A stretch of 64,000 nucleotides of DNA from the NCBI RefSeq assembly GCF_013185915.1, contig NZ_JAAZUH010000004.1:248001-312000 (forward strand). Direction: 5' to 3'. Under the pieces are notes generated by a model, which had not been told where the DNA came from, ran no database searches, and saw only the letters and a list, made by a program, of their open reading frames with translations. Each line of letters opens with the position of its first letter. Position 1 is the stretch's first letter. Position numbers and translations under genes: made by a program. The DNA comes from Stenotrophomonas bentonitica. Lineage in GTDB: Bacteria > Pseudomonadota > Gammaproteobacteria > Xanthomonadales > Xanthomonadaceae. This document shows positions 51,020 through 60,340 of the stretch, piece by piece.

Positions 51020-52117
51020 ATGCGCGCCTCACTTTTCCGCTGCACTTCCCTCCTGCTGGTGGCAGCCATGCTCGCCGCCTGCGGCAACAAAGACGACAAG
51101 GCTGCCGCCGACGCTGCGGCCAGCTCCGCGCTGCCGGTGTCGCTGGCCACGGTGCAGCAGCAGACCATGGCGCGCACGGTGCTGGTGTCCGGCCCGGTCA
51201 CCGCCTATGAGGAAATGCAGCTGGGCGTGGAAATCAGCGGCCAGCGCGTGACCGCATTGCCGGTGGACGTCGGCCAGTGGGTGAAGAAGGGCCAGGTGCT
51301 GCTGCAGCTGGACCACCGCACGCTGGACAGTGAGCTGGCCCAGGCCGATGCCTCGTTGAAGCAGGCGCAGGCAGCGCAGGAACTGGCGCGGCTGAACTAC
51401 CAGCGTAGCGAGAAGCTGGCCGCGCAGAAGCTGATCAGCGAAAGCAGCCTGGACGAGCTGCGCGCCAACCGCATCAATGCCGAAGCGCAGACCGCCACCG
51501 CCCGTGCCTCGCGCGACGCGGCGCAGCTGCGCCGTGACTTCGCCGACCTGCGCGCGCCGGCCGATGGCCTGATCTCCAAGCGCCTGGTGCAGCCCGGCCA
51601 GGTGGTCTCGGCCGGGACCGAGCTGCTGCGCCTGATCCGCGACGGCCGCCTGGAATGGCGTGCCGAGCTGCCCGAAGACCAGCTCACCGGCGTGGCCGTG
51701 GGCAATACGGTGGAGCTGCCGTACGCCGATGCCGTGGTCACCGGCCGCATCCGCGCGGTCACCCCGGGCGTGGACGCGCAGACCCGCACCGGTACGATCT
51801 TTGCCGACCTGCCCGAGCCGGGTACGCTCAAGCCGGGCGTGTACGTGGAAGGCCGCGTCGTCATCGGCGAAGGCCCGGCGCTGACCGTGCCCACCGCGGC
51901 GATCGTGCAGCGTGATGGCCACAGCTACGTATTCACCGTGAACGACAAGCAGCAGGCCGCGCGCCTGCGCGTGCGCACCGGCCAGGCCGTGCAGGGCCGC
52001 ACTGCGATCCTGGACGGGCTGAAGGCGGGCGACCGCGTGGTGGTGGAAGGCGCCGGGTTCCTCGGCGAGGGCGACCGCGTGCGCGTGGTGGCTGATGCCA
52101 AGGCAACCGCCAAATGA
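51020..52117 (+). CDS. RND efflux periplasmic adaptor, lipoprotein
   Basis: The 365-residue membrane-fusion protein has a lipoprotein signal (LLLVAAMLAACG) and a biotinyl-lipoyl-like segment (EISGQRVTALPVDVGQWVKK, then GQVLLQLD). An alpha hairpin (about 100-180) and beta-barrel region (RLEWRAELPEDQLTGVAVG) follow. It links the inner-membrane pump to an outer-membrane channel. The stop overlaps the pump start by ATGA. A longer frame from 50777 is a shadow of the TetR gene. Confidence 0.92.
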   Translation: MRASLFRCTSLLLVAAMLAACGNKDDKAAADAAASSALPVSLATVQQQTMARTVLVSGPVTAYEEMQLGVEISGQRVTALPVDVGQWVKKGQVLLQLDHRTLDSELAQADASLKQAQAAQELARLNYQRSEKLAAQKLISESSLDELRANRINAEAQTATARASRDAAQLRRDFADLRAPADGLISKRLVQPGQVVSAGTELLRLIRDGRLEWRAELPEDQLTGVAVGNTVELPYADAVVTGRIRAVTPGVDAQTRTGTIFADLPEPGTLKPGVYVEGRVVIGEGPALTVPTAAIVQRDGHSYVFTVNDKQQAARLRVRTGQAVQGRTAILDGLKAGDRVVVEGAGFLGEGDRVRVVADAKATAK

Positions 52118-55100
52118 ACATTTCTGCCTGGGCGATCAAGCGCCCGTTGCCTGCGCTGCTGATCTTCTTCGTGTTGTGCGTGGCCGGCCTGTGGGGCTTC
52201 TACCAGCTGCCGGTGGCGCGCTTCCCGGACATCGCCTTCCCGATGACCACGGTCACCGTGACCCAGCCGGGCGCTTCGCCCAGCCAGCTGGAAGCGGAAG
52301 TCACCCGCAAGGTGGAGGACTCGGTCGCCACGGTGAACAACGTCAAGCGCGTGATCTCCTCGGTCAGCGAAGGCGTGAGCACCACCACGATCGAGTTCCA
52401 GCTCGAGGCGGACCTGGCCACCGCGCTGGACGATACCCGTGACGCGGTCACCCGCATCCGCACCGACCTGCCGCAGGACATCCAGGAACCGGTGATTTCC
52501 AAGGTGGACATCGGCGGCTCGCTGATGACCTATGCGCTGGTCGCGCCGCATATGACGCCGGACGAAGCCAGCTGGTTCGTCGACCGCGACATTTCGCGCG
52601 CGATGTACGGCGTGCCGGGCGTGGCGCGGGTCACCCGCGTCGGCGGCGTGCAGCGCCAGGTACGCGTGGACCTGGACCCGAACGCGTTGATCGCGATGGG
52701 CATCACCGCCGGCGACGTCTCGCAGCAGCTGGCGCGCATCCAGGTCGAGCGTGCCGGTGGCAAGGCCGAGATCGAAGGCGCGCAGCAGACCATCCGCACG
52801 CTGGGTACGGTAGGCGACGCGCAGCAGCTGCGCGACTACTCCATTGCGCTGCCGGATGGCCGCGCGGTGCGCCTGTCGACGCTGGCCACGATCACCGATG
52901 CCGCAGCCGATCCCACCGAAGCCGCGCTGCTGGATGGCGAGAAGGTGGTGGCGTTCTCGATGTCGCGTACGCGCGGCTCCAGCGAAGTGAAGGTGGAAGC
53001 CGGCGTGCATGCGGCGCTGGACAAGATCAAGGCCGAACAACCGGGCATCGACTTCCGGCTGGTCACCACCGCCATCGATGAAACGCACCGCTCCTACGAT
53101 TCGTCGATGACGATGCTGTGGGAAGGCGCGCTGCTGGCGCTGCTGGTGGTGTGGCTGTTCCTGCGCGACTGGCGCGCGACCTGGGTCTCCGCACTGGCAC
53201 TGCCGCTGTCGATCATTCCCACGTTTGCGGTGATGTACTTCTTCGGCTTCACGCTGAACATCATCACCCTGCTGGCGTTGTCGGTGGTGGTCGGCATCCT
53301 GGTCGACGATGCCATCGTGGAAATCGAAAACATCGTGCGCCACCTGCGCATGGGCAAGCCACCGCTGGAAGCGGCGCGTGAAGCGGCCGGCGAGATCGGC
53401 AATGCCGTGATCGCCACCTCGCTGACCCTGGCGGCGGTGTTCGTGCCGGTGGCGTTCATGCCCGGCATTGCCGGCAAGTTCTTCCGCGAATTCGGTTGGA
53501 CCGCGGCGACGGCGGTGCTGTTCTCGCTGCTGGTGGCGCGCCTGCTCACCCCGATGATGGCGGCGTACCTGCTCAAGCCGCATGGCGAGGAGAAGCCCGA
53601 ATCGAAGTTGATGACCTGGTACCTGGGCTGGGTGGACAGGGCGCTCCGTTACCGTGGCCGCACGCTGTGGCTCGCTACCGGTCTGTTCGTGGCCTCGCTG
53701 GCGCTGGTGCCGCTGATCCCGGCCACCTTCATTCCGCAGTCCGATCTGGGTCGAAGCAATCTCAACCTTGAACTGCCGCCGGGCACCCGTCTGCAGGAAA
53801 CCGTGGACGTGGCCGAGCGCGCCCGCGCGCTGCTCAAGGACATGCCCGAGCTGAAGCAGGTCTACACCGCCGTGGGCGCAGTGCTCGACCTGGGCGACCC
53901 CAGCGCTACCGGCGTGGGCGAGCCGCGCAAGGCCACCCTGATCCTCGACTGGGGCGTGGCCGATGACCGCGACCGCGACCAGCGCGCGTTGGAACGCGAC
54001 GCGCGCGAGCGCCTGGCCAACCTGCCCGGCGTGCGCGTGAGCTACGTGAGTTCCGAGCCGGGCAACCTCCTGCAGCTGGTGCTCTCCGGCGACGACCCGC
54101 AGCGCCTGCAGGAGGCCTCCACCGCACTGGAGCGCGACCTGCGCAGCATCCAGGGACTGGGCAGCGTGACCTCCACCGCCTCGCTGCTGCGCCCGGAACT
54201 GCAGATCGTGCCGAATGCCGCGCGAGCGGCGGACCTGGGCGTGGCCACGCAGGACATCGCAGAAGCCGCGCGCATCGCCACGGCCGGTGACTACGAACAG
54301 CGCCTGGCCAAGCTCAACCTGCCGGATCGCCAGGTGCCGATCCGGGTGGGCTTCGCTGAAGCCGACCTCGCCAACCCGGCGCTGATCGGGCAGCTGCGCG
54401 TGCCCGGCCGCGATGGCCCGGTGCCGTTGGCGGCGGTGGCCGAGATCCGCCAGGGCAGTGGCCCGTCGCAGATCTCGCGCTACCAGCGCCAGCGCAACGT
54501 GACCCTCACTGCCGAGCTCAACGGCCGTCCGCTGGGCGATGTGATGACCGAAGTGCAGGCGCTGCCCAGCGTGAAGCAGTTGCCGCCGGGCGTGACCTTC
54601 CTCAACACCGGCGATGCCGAAGTGTTCGTGGAGCTGTTCATCGGTTTCATGCTGGCGATGGCGGCAGGGTTGATCTGCATCTACATGGTGCTGTTGCTGC
54701 TGTTCAACCACGCGCTGATGCCGGTGACCATCCTGGCGGCGGTACCGCTGTGCGCCGGCGGTGCGTTCGGTGCGCTGTTGATCACCCAGAACATGCTCTC
54801 GCTGCCGGCGTTGATCGGGTTGCTGATGCTGATTGGTATTGCCACCAAGAACTCGATCCTGCTGGTGGACTACGCGGTAATGGCCGAAGACGAGCAGGGC
54901 ATGAGCCAGCATGACGCGCTGATTGATGCGTGCCGCAAGCGTGCGCAGCCGATCATCATGACCACCCTCGCCATGGGCGCGGGCATGATGCCGATCGCGT
55001 TGGGTTTCGCAGGCGATTCGAGCTTCCGCGCACCGATGGCGATTGCGGTGATCGGCGGGTTGATCACCTCCACGCTGCTCAGCCTGATCGTGATCCCGGC

Positions 55101-55179
55101 CGCGTTCACCGTGATGGACGACCTGGGCGAATGGATGTCCAAGAAGTTCCGCCACAAGTCCACGCACAAGACCGCGTAA
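52114..55179 (+). CDS. RND efflux permease
   Basis: The 1,021-residue proton-driven pump has the usual 12 membrane helices: one at the N terminus (LPALLIFFVLCVAGLWGFY), large periplasmic domains and two helix bundles. The proton-relay acidic pair lies in GILVDDAIVEIENI. It is nearer the multidrug/acriflavine-type than the metal-type pumps. No outer-membrane channel gene is present, so it probably uses a TolC-type protein encoded elsewhere. It is translationally coupled to the adaptor. The 1,100-codon antisense frame is a shadow. Confidence 0.93.
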   Translation: MNISAWAIKRPLPALLIFFVLCVAGLWGFYQLPVARFPDIAFPMTTVTVTQPGASPSQLEAEVTRKVEDSVATVNNVKRVISSVSEGVSTTTIEFQLEADLATALDDTRDAVTRIRTDLPQDIQEPVISKVDIGGSLMTYALVAPHMTPDEASWFVDRDISRAMYGVPGVARVTRVGGVQRQVRVDLDPNALIAMGITAGDVSQQLARIQVERAGGKAEIEGAQQTIRTLGTVGDAQQLRDYSIALPDGRAVRLSTLATITDAAADPTEAALLDGEKVVAFSMSRTRGSSEVKVEAGVHAALDKIKAEQPGIDFRLVTTAIDETHRSYDSSMTMLWEGALLALLVVWLFLRDWRATWVSALALPLSIIPTFAVMYFFGFTLNIITLLALSVVVGILVDDAIVEIENIVRHLRMGKPPLEAAREAAGEIGNAVIATSLTLAAVFVPVAFMPGIAGKFFREFGWTAATAVLFSLLVARLLTPMMAAYLLKPHGEEKPESKLMTWYLGWVDRALRYRGRTLWLATGLFVASLALVPLIPATFIPQSDLGRSNLNLELPPGTRLQETVDVAERARALLKDMPELKQVYTAVGAVLDLGDPSATGVGEPRKATLILDWGVADDRDRDQRALERDARERLANLPGVRVSYVSSEPGNLLQLVLSGDDPQRLQEASTALERDLRSIQGLGSVTSTASLLRPELQIVPNAARAADLGVATQDIAEAARIATAGDYEQRLAKLNLPDRQVPIRVGFAEADLANPALIGQLRVPGRDGPVPLAAVAEIRQGSGPSQISRYQRQRNVTLTAELNGRPLGDVMTEVQALPSVKQLPPGVTFLNTGDAEVFVELFIGFMLAMAAGLICIYMVLLLLFNHALMPVTILAAVPLCAGGAFGALLITQNMLSLPALIGLLMLIGIATKNSILLVDYAVMAEDEQGMSQHDALIDACRKRAQPIIMTTLAMGAGMMPIALGFAGDSSFRAPMAIAVIGGLITSTLLSLIVIPAAFTVMDDLGEWMSKKFRHKSTHKTA

Positions 55180-55221
55180 TCCGCGGTCGGTGTGGTGCAA
55201 TGGTTTCGATCGGCACCGCGA

Positions 55222-55309
55222 GGACACACATGGCGTGTCACTACGCAGCGTGCCGACGCGGGTCGGCGAACATGTTCGTCACCCACGTAGCGACACGCCA
55301 TGCGTGTCC
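55222..55309. repeat. inverted pair of GTAG-type palindromes
   Basis: Two units, 55222-55244 (head reading leftwards) and 55287-55309 (head reading rightwards), share GTAG then a palindrome around GACACGCCATG. They lie 42 bases apart, between the RND pump and the glyoxalase-like gene. Confidence 0.8.
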
Positions 55310-55361
55310 CACGCAGCCCCAACCGATGCGGCCGCAACAGTCGGCCGCCATGCCGCCGGGC

Positions 55362-55772
55362 TTACCGCCCCGCGCGCTGGATCAACTTCCACCCATTGCC
55401 GGACGGATCGCGGAACCCCGCGTCCACCGTGCCGTAGCGCTCGGCCGGCTCCTGGTTGAACTCCACCCCGGCCGCAGACCAGCGCTCGTAGGTGGCCTTG
55501 CAGTCGTCCACGGTCATCACCAGCGGCGGCATCGCACCCTTGGCCACCAGCGCATTCAACGCCTGCGCCGTAGCCGCGTCATGCACCGGCGGGCCCGGGC
55601 GGAACAGGCCCAGCTGGAAGCCCGGCTGGTCCGGGTGCTGCACGGTCAGCCAGCGGTAGTCGCCGTTGCCGGCGTCGGTGTGGACGCTGAAACCCAGCTT
55701 GCCCACATAGAACGCCAATGCTTCTTCCTGGTCGCGCACATACACGCCTACCACTTCAATGCCCTGCTTCAT
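55362..55772 (-). CDS. VOC/glyoxalase-family protein
   Basis: The 136-residue protein has paired beta-alpha-beta modules typical of vicinal-oxygen-chelate proteins: GVYVRDQEEALAFYVGKLGF and FQLGLF in the first half, AGVEFNQEPAERYGTVDAGF and FRDPSGNGWKLIQ in the second. The latter motif is the glyoxalase signature. Members include metal-dependent lyases and antibiotic-binding proteins; the activity is unknown. The start overlaps the AraC-type regulator stop by ATGA. Confidence 0.87.
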   Translation of the reverse strand: MKQGIEVVGVYVRDQEEALAFYVGKLGFSVHTDAGNGDYRWLTVQHPDQPGFQLGLFRPGPPVHDAATAQALNALVAKGAMPPLVMTVDDCKATYERWSAAGVEFNQEPAERYGTVDAGFRDPSGNGWKLIQRAGR

Positions 55773-56242
55773 GGAACCTCCGGTGTTGTGGGTGGTTCCT
55801 TTTTACGCCCCCCGCCGCCCGAGCGCTTCTCCGAAACTGAGGTATTGAGATCCGGCCGGCTGGCGGCGCGGGCAATGCACTCCGGAGCCTGCGCGGCAGT
55901 GCCCGGCAGCAGGCTGGCGCGCAGCTCGCCGGGGCTCTGCCCGGTGATGTCGCGGAAGATCCGTCCGAAGGTGCCCAGGCTGCTCCAGCCGGTCTGCAGC
56001 GCGATCTCGGTGATCGGCAGGTCGCTGTCGCGGCACAGCGCCACCGCGCGTTCGATGCGCCGGGTGAGCAGGTAGCGGTGCGGCGGCAGCCCGAACGCCT
56101 GCCGGAACTGCCGCGCGAAGTACGCCTCCGACACCGCACTGACCTGCGCCAGCCGCGCCACCGGCCACGCCTCGTGCGGGGCGCGGTCCATGTGGTCCTT
56201 GGCCCGCAGCAGCCGGCGCAGCAGTTCAGGGGTCTGGTTCAT
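55769..56242 (-). CDS. AraC-type regulator, DNA-binding domain only
   Basis: The 157-residue protein has the two AraC helix-turn-helix units (WPVARLAQVSAVSEAYFARQF and ITEIALQTGWSSLGTFGRIF), followed by a basic, disordered tail. It has no ligand-binding domain, like SoxS/MarA-type regulators, so its level rather than a ligand may set activity. It is coupled by ATGA to the VOC gene, its likely target. Confidence 0.87.
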   Translation of the reverse strand: MNQTPELLRRLLRAKDHMDRAPHEAWPVARLAQVSAVSEAYFARQFRQAFGLPPHRYLLTRRIERAVALCRDSDLPITEIALQTGWSSLGTFGRIFRDITGQSPGELRASLLPGTAAQAPECIARAASRPDLNTSVSEKRSGGGGRKKEPPTTPEVP

Positions 56243-56252
56243 GCCGCCAAGG

Positions 56253-56837
56253 CTAGCGCGGTTTCAGTTCCGCGCCTTCATGGCTGGCGGCGGTCCAGGC
56301 GCGCAGCCCCATCACGGCCAGCCCGATGAACACCAGGTACAGGCCGGCGGTGACATCCAGCGACTTCACCAGGTACATGCCCACGTAGACAACATCGACC
56401 ACGATCCACAGCCACCAGGTGGCCACGTGGCGGCGTGCCTGCCACCACTGCGCCACCAGGCTCAGCGCGGCCAGCATGGCGTCCAGCCAGGGCAGCGCGG
56501 CGTCGGTCCAGGTGTGCATGGCAAAGCCCAGCGCGATGCCGAACAGCACGCCCACGCCCAGGTCGCGCAGCAGCTGCGCGCGCGGCAGCGGCACGATCAC
56601 GATCGCGCCGTCCTGTTCGGCATGCCGGTGCCAGCTCAGCCAGCCGTACAGCAGGAAGCCACCGAAGGCGACCTGCAGCAGGCTGTCCGAATACAGGCGC
56701 GCTTCGATGAACACCGTGGCGTACAGGCCCACCGCGACCAGCCCCACCGGCCAGGCCAGCATGCGCCGCCCGGCCATCAGCCAGACGCCGAGCAGGCTGG
56801 CCACCACCGCCGACCATTCGAGCACGGCCGCGCTCAT
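56253..56837 (-). CDS. pnuT: PnuC-family transporter, predicted thiamine importer PnuT
   Basis: The 194-residue membrane protein has about seven helices and PnuC-family features (MLAWPVGLVAVGLYATVF, WLSWHRHAEQDG and WWLWIVVDVVYVGMYLVKSL). PnuC members import vitamins as unphosphorylated compounds, trapped by phosphorylation inside. The genomic setting, directly after a TPP-riboswitch-controlled TonB receptor and coupled to it by ATGA, points to thiamine (PnuT) rather than nicotinamide riboside. Specificity is inferred. Confidence 0.85.
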   Translation of the reverse strand: MSAAVLEWSAVVASLLGVWLMAGRRMLAWPVGLVAVGLYATVFIEARLYSDSLLQVAFGGFLLYGWLSWHRHAEQDGAIVIVPLPRAQLLRDLGVGVLFGIALGFAMHTWTDAALPWLDAMLAALSLVAQWWQARRHVATWWLWIVVDVVYVGMYLVKSLDVTAGLYLVFIGLAVMGLRAWTAASHEGAELKPR

Positions 56838-58984
56838 AGCCCGAACGTGACCGACAGGCGCGCCTGGCGCGGTGCACCCGGGAACAGGTAGTAGTCGCCG
56901 GCGGTGCTGCCGGTGTCGCGCCAGTAGAAGCGGTCGAACAGGTTGTCCACCGATAGGCTCCAGGTAACGGGGTGCTCGCGCAGCTGATGCTGGAAGCGTA
57001 CGCCGGCGTCGAATACGGAATAGGAAGGCGCCTTCACGCTGCCGTCCACGGTGGCGGCATTGGACGAGGCGTAACGCCAGCCGCCACTCACCGCCAACCC
57101 TTCAACGAAGGGCAGGGCGTAGTCCACGTGCACGGCGGTGCGCACCTTGGGCACGTTCACCAGCTGCTGGCCGTCGTAGTACGCGGTGCCGGCATCGCGT
57201 GCGCGCGCCTGCAGCAGGCTGGCGCTGGCATTCACGGTAAGCCGTTCGGTGACCTGCCCGTTGGCGGTGAGTTCCAGCCCGGTGTGGGCCTGGGTGCCTT
57301 CCTGTACGAAGGTGAAGCCCGCTTCGCTGTCGTCCGGCTTGGCGTACTGGAACGGCTGGCTGATGCGGAACACTGCCGCACCCAGCATCAGGCCGTCGGC
57401 CGCGGCGTACTTGATGCCCACTTCGCGCTGGCGCGACTGCAGGGCCGGCAGGAAGGTGCTGCCGTTGCTGGTCCAGAACGGCGCTTCCTGGCCCAGCGAG
57501 AGGCCTTCCACATAGCTGGCGTACACGTTGACGCGCTCGCTGGCCTGCCAGATCAGCGCGGTCTGCGGCAGGAACTGCGACATGCGGCTGTGCCGCTCCG
57601 GAACGCCACGCTTGTCGTAGGCACGCTCGTCCAGGCGCACGTAGCGGCCACCGGCCAGCCACTGCCAGTTGTCGCCGAAGTGCATGCGGTCCAGTGCGAA
57701 CACCGCGCGCTGCCAGCTGTCCAGGCGCCGTGCGGACGGGCCCGGCTGCAGCGGCGAGGGGTCGAACACCGGCACCTGCGCGTCGGCGATGTTGGCGGTG
57801 CCCACGTACTCGTTTACGTTCTGGCGCTTGTCCACGGTGCGGTGGAACGCGCTCAGCCCGAGCGAGAGTTCATGCCGCACCGAACCGGTGGCGAAGCGGC
57901 CGCGCAGTTCGCCGCGTGCTTCGTCGTTGACGCGGGTGTCGTCGGGGCTGCGGTAGTCGTAGATGTCGTAATCGCCATTGGGGGCGAAGTAGTTGCCCGG
58001 CACGCTGCCATCCGCACACCCGGCGGCGTAGTAGCAGCCATAGGCGAAGGCGACGTTGTCGTCGATCACCGAACGGCTGTGGCCGACCGCCACGCGCGAC
58101 TGCCAGTCCGGCGTGAAATCATAGGTATGCAGTGCAGTGATGTTGGTGCTGGCGATGCCGACCGGCTGCTGCCACGGCTGGTGGCCGAGCATGCGGCTGC
58201 GGTCCACGCCACGCGGCAGCACGCTGCCGCCGAGCAGCTGGTAGCCGCTGGCCGAACGCTGTGCGCTGGTCTGGTAGTTGGCGTCCAGCTCCAGCTTGCC
58301 GCGCTCGCCGATCAGCCAGTCGGCCGCCACCGAATAGAAGTTGCGGCGGCCATCGGCGTGGTCGATGTAGGAGGCGGTGTCGTCCCAGGCGGCATTCACC
58401 CGCACGCCGAAGCGCGGGGTGATCCAGGTGCCAACGTCGGCGGCGACATAGCGCGAGCCTTCCTGGTCGGTGGCGAGGGTGACGTTGCGCACCTCGGCCG
58501 GGCGCTTGCCCACGTAGTTGATGATGCCGCCCGGCGCCATCACGCCGGCGGCCAGGCCGGCCTCGCCCTTGAGGATCTCCACCTGCTGCACGTTCTCCAG
58601 CGCCAGGCGCTGTTCGCCGGCGATGGACAGGCCGTTGAAGCGGTAGCCGGTGGCCGGGTCCAGCGCGAAACCGCGGATGGCGATGTTCTGGTAGTAGCCC
58701 ACCGGTGCGTAGCTGTCGCCCAGCGAGGCATCGTGCCGCGCCACTTCAGACAGCGTGCGCACCTGCAGCTGGTCCAGCAGCGCACGGTCCAGCACGTTGA
58801 CCGAGGCCGGGGTGTTCTTCCAGTCGGCATTGCCGAAGCTGCTGCCCGGCGCGGTGGTCGCGGCCGGTTTGTTGGCCTGCACGCGCACGCCGGCCAGGTC
58901 GGTGGGCGACCGTTCGGCGGCATGCAGGGGCAGGGCGGCGCAGAGGGCGGCGGTCAGCAGCGTGAGGCGGTAGCAGCGGTTCAT
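56834..58984 (-). CDS. TonB-dependent receptor, predicted thiamine uptake
   Basis: The 716-residue outer-membrane receptor has a signal peptide (LTLLTAALCAALPLHAA), a plug domain (TPASVNVLDRALLDQLQV, RGFALD and PGGIINYVGKRP) and a beta-barrel to the C-terminal RLSVTFGL. It is related in style to siderophore-type receptors. The TPP riboswitch at 59066-59137 lies in its leader, so the cargo is predicted to be thiamine or a derivative. The start may be ATG 58984 or 58996; neither has a clear RBS, consistent with riboswitch control of ribosome access. Confidence 0.9.
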   Translation of the reverse strand: MNRCYRLTLLTAALCAALPLHAAERSPTDLAGVRVQANKPAATTAPGSSFGNADWKNTPASVNVLDRALLDQLQVRTLSEVARHDASLGDSYAPVGYYQNIAIRGFALDPATGYRFNGLSIAGEQRLALENVQQVEILKGEAGLAAGVMAPGGIINYVGKRPAEVRNVTLATDQEGSRYVAADVGTWITPRFGVRVNAAWDDTASYIDHADGRRNFYSVAADWLIGERGKLELDANYQTSAQRSASGYQLLGGSVLPRGVDRSRMLGHQPWQQPVGIASTNITALHTYDFTPDWQSRVAVGHSRSVIDDNVAFAYGCYYAAGCADGSVPGNYFAPNGDYDIYDYRSPDDTRVNDEARGELRGRFATGSVRHELSLGLSAFHRTVDKRQNVNEYVGTANIADAQVPVFDPSPLQPGPSARRLDSWQRAVFALDRMHFGDNWQWLAGGRYVRLDERAYDKRGVPERHSRMSQFLPQTALIWQASERVNVYASYVEGLSLGQEAPFWTSNGSTFLPALQSRQREVGIKYAAADGLMLGAAVFRISQPFQYAKPDDSEAGFTFVQEGTQAHTGLELTANGQVTERLTVNASASLLQARARDAGTAYYDGQQLVNVPKVRTAVHVDYALPFVEGLAVSGGWRYASSNAATVDGSVKAPSYSVFDAGVRFQHQLREHPVTWSLSVDNLFDRFYWRDTGSTAGDYYLFPGAPRQARLSVTFGL

Positions 58985-59065
58985 TCGATTCGTCATCAGC
59001 CAGAGGAGACGAAGCGAAGGCACGCGCGCGCACCGGCCCGGAACGGGGGTGCGCCTGCTGCTCAA

Positions 59066-59137
59066 AGCTCCCTACGCCGGTGCAAACCGGATCAGGTTCC
59101 AAGGGACTCTCTCAGCCTGGCAGATCCAGGCACCCCC
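59066..59137 (-). promoter_or_regulatory. TPP riboswitch (THI element)
   Basis: On the minus strand the element shows the conserved blocks GGGGGTGCC, CTGAGAGAG, ACCTGATCCGG and GCGTAGGGAG in the normal order and spacing, with the P3 hairpin GCCTGGATCTGCCAGGC. It senses thiamine pyrophosphate and should shut off the downstream receptor-pnuT pair when the vitamin is abundant. It is about 80 bases upstream of the receptor start. Confidence 0.95.
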
Positions 59138-59188
59138 GCTTCGGTGGTCATTTTCACACCAATCGGCCGCCGTGGCGAGCCCGGCGGT

Positions 59189-60325
59189 TCAGGCGGCGGC
59201 GTGCAGGGTGTCCAGCAGGGCCCATCCGGCGTCGCTGGAGAACCAGTCGGCATGGCCGAGCAGGAAGGTGTGGTAGGCCACGTCAGCGTTCGCTGGGGAG
59301 CCGGTAACCCCTTGGAAATACTCGACTTCCGACAAGGCAAAGTCGAAATGCACCAGCGGCAGCAGGTCGGCCAGCAGGTGCACCTGGGCGGCGGACAGCG
59401 GGCGTACCTGGCGGTAGCCGGCCAGCAAAGCCAGGGCGATCTCCGCGTGGGCGACCGGGCCGCCGCCCGCGTCGTCCAGCCAGGCTACGGCGTTGCGTTC
59501 GATCGCGGTGGCCAGGTCGAACAGCGCGCTGGCCGGGGAGGCCAGGCCGAAGTCGAACACGGTGGCCACCGTCGCGTCTGGACCGTGGCCGTGCCAGAGC
59601 AGGTTGGAGACATGCCAGTCGTTGTGGCCCCACAGCACCGGCTCGTGCTGCAGGTGCTCGCCGAGCGCCGTATGCCACGGCAGCACGGCGCGCTGCAGGT
59701 CGTGTTCCCACGGCTGCCGCGAAAGGTAATCGGCCAGCGCCGGCCGGGTCGGCAGTTCACTGCGCAGCACTGCCAGCGGATCGCGTGCGCGGATCAGGTC
59801 GTCGCGCGCCACCAGCAGGTGGGTGCTGCGCTGGGGTGCATGGTATTCACTGGCCGCCAGGTGCAGGCGCGCCAGCATGGCGCCGGCCGCGTGCGCATGC
59901 GCGGGGTCGTGCGGCGGTGTCCACGACGGCGTGTCGCGATACAGGTCGTGGCCGTCGCCCTGCGCATGCAGTTCGTAGGTCCAGCTGTCGCGTTCGAGCG
60001 CACTGGCGCCGTCGTGCGTGTGCAGCACCTGCACCACCGGCAGCCCGGCAGCGGCCAGGTGCGCGATGAAGCGATGTTCTTCGCCCAGCAGTGCGGCGGT
60101 GCGCACGCTGGCGTGGTGGCGTTTGAGGAAGCAACGCTGCGCGCCACACTGCACCAGCGCCGCGGCGGAAAACGGTCGTGGGCTGTGCCAGAGCACCTCG
60201 CACGCGCCTTCCAGCGCAGGGTAGTGCCCGCGCAGCCACGCCAGTTCGGTGTCATTGATCGCGGGCCAGTCGGCGGCTACCTGGTCGTTGTCCAGGCCCT
60301 GTACGTGGTGGTGGTCGTGCATCAC
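59189..60325 (-). CDS. aminoglycoside phosphotransferase-fold small-molecule kinase
   Basis: The 378-residue protein has the phosphotransferase catalytic loop LWGHNDWHVSNLLW (Asp and Asn) and the metal-binding FDFGLAS, with the ATP-lysine in RCFLKRHHAS. The fold is shared by choline, thiamine and stress-response kinases. It lies just upstream of the riboswitch-controlled thiamine uptake genes on the same strand. That makes a role in trapping imported thiamine possible, but the gene is not under the riboswitch. It starts 15 bases after the LuxR-type regulator stop, which suggests co-transcription with that gene instead. Confidence 0.85.
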   Translation of the reverse strand: MMHDHHHVQGLDNDQVAADWPAINDTELAWLRGHYPALEGACEVLWHSPRPFSAAALVQCGAQRCFLKRHHASVRTAALLGEEHRFIAHLAAAGLPVVQVLHTHDGASALERDSWTYELHAQGDGHDLYRDTPSWTPPHDPAHAHAAGAMLARLHLAASEYHAPQRSTHLLVARDDLIRARDPLAVLRSELPTRPALADYLSRQPWEHDLQRAVLPWHTALGEHLQHEPVLWGHNDWHVSNLLWHGHGPDATVATVFDFGLASPASALFDLATAIERNAVAWLDDAGGGPVAHAEIALALLAGYRQVRPLSAAQVHLLADLLPLVHFDFALSEVEYFQGVTGSPANADVAYHTFLLGHADWFSSDAGWALLDTLHAAA

Positions 60326-60340
60326 GCGTTGAGCAATCGC

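Noticed and set aside
51925..55227. A 1,100-codon open frame on the minus strand opposite the RND pump
   Set aside because: It is rich in His, Arg and Gln with no domain pattern, as expected of the antisense of high-GC coding DNA, and the plus-strand pump is unambiguous.
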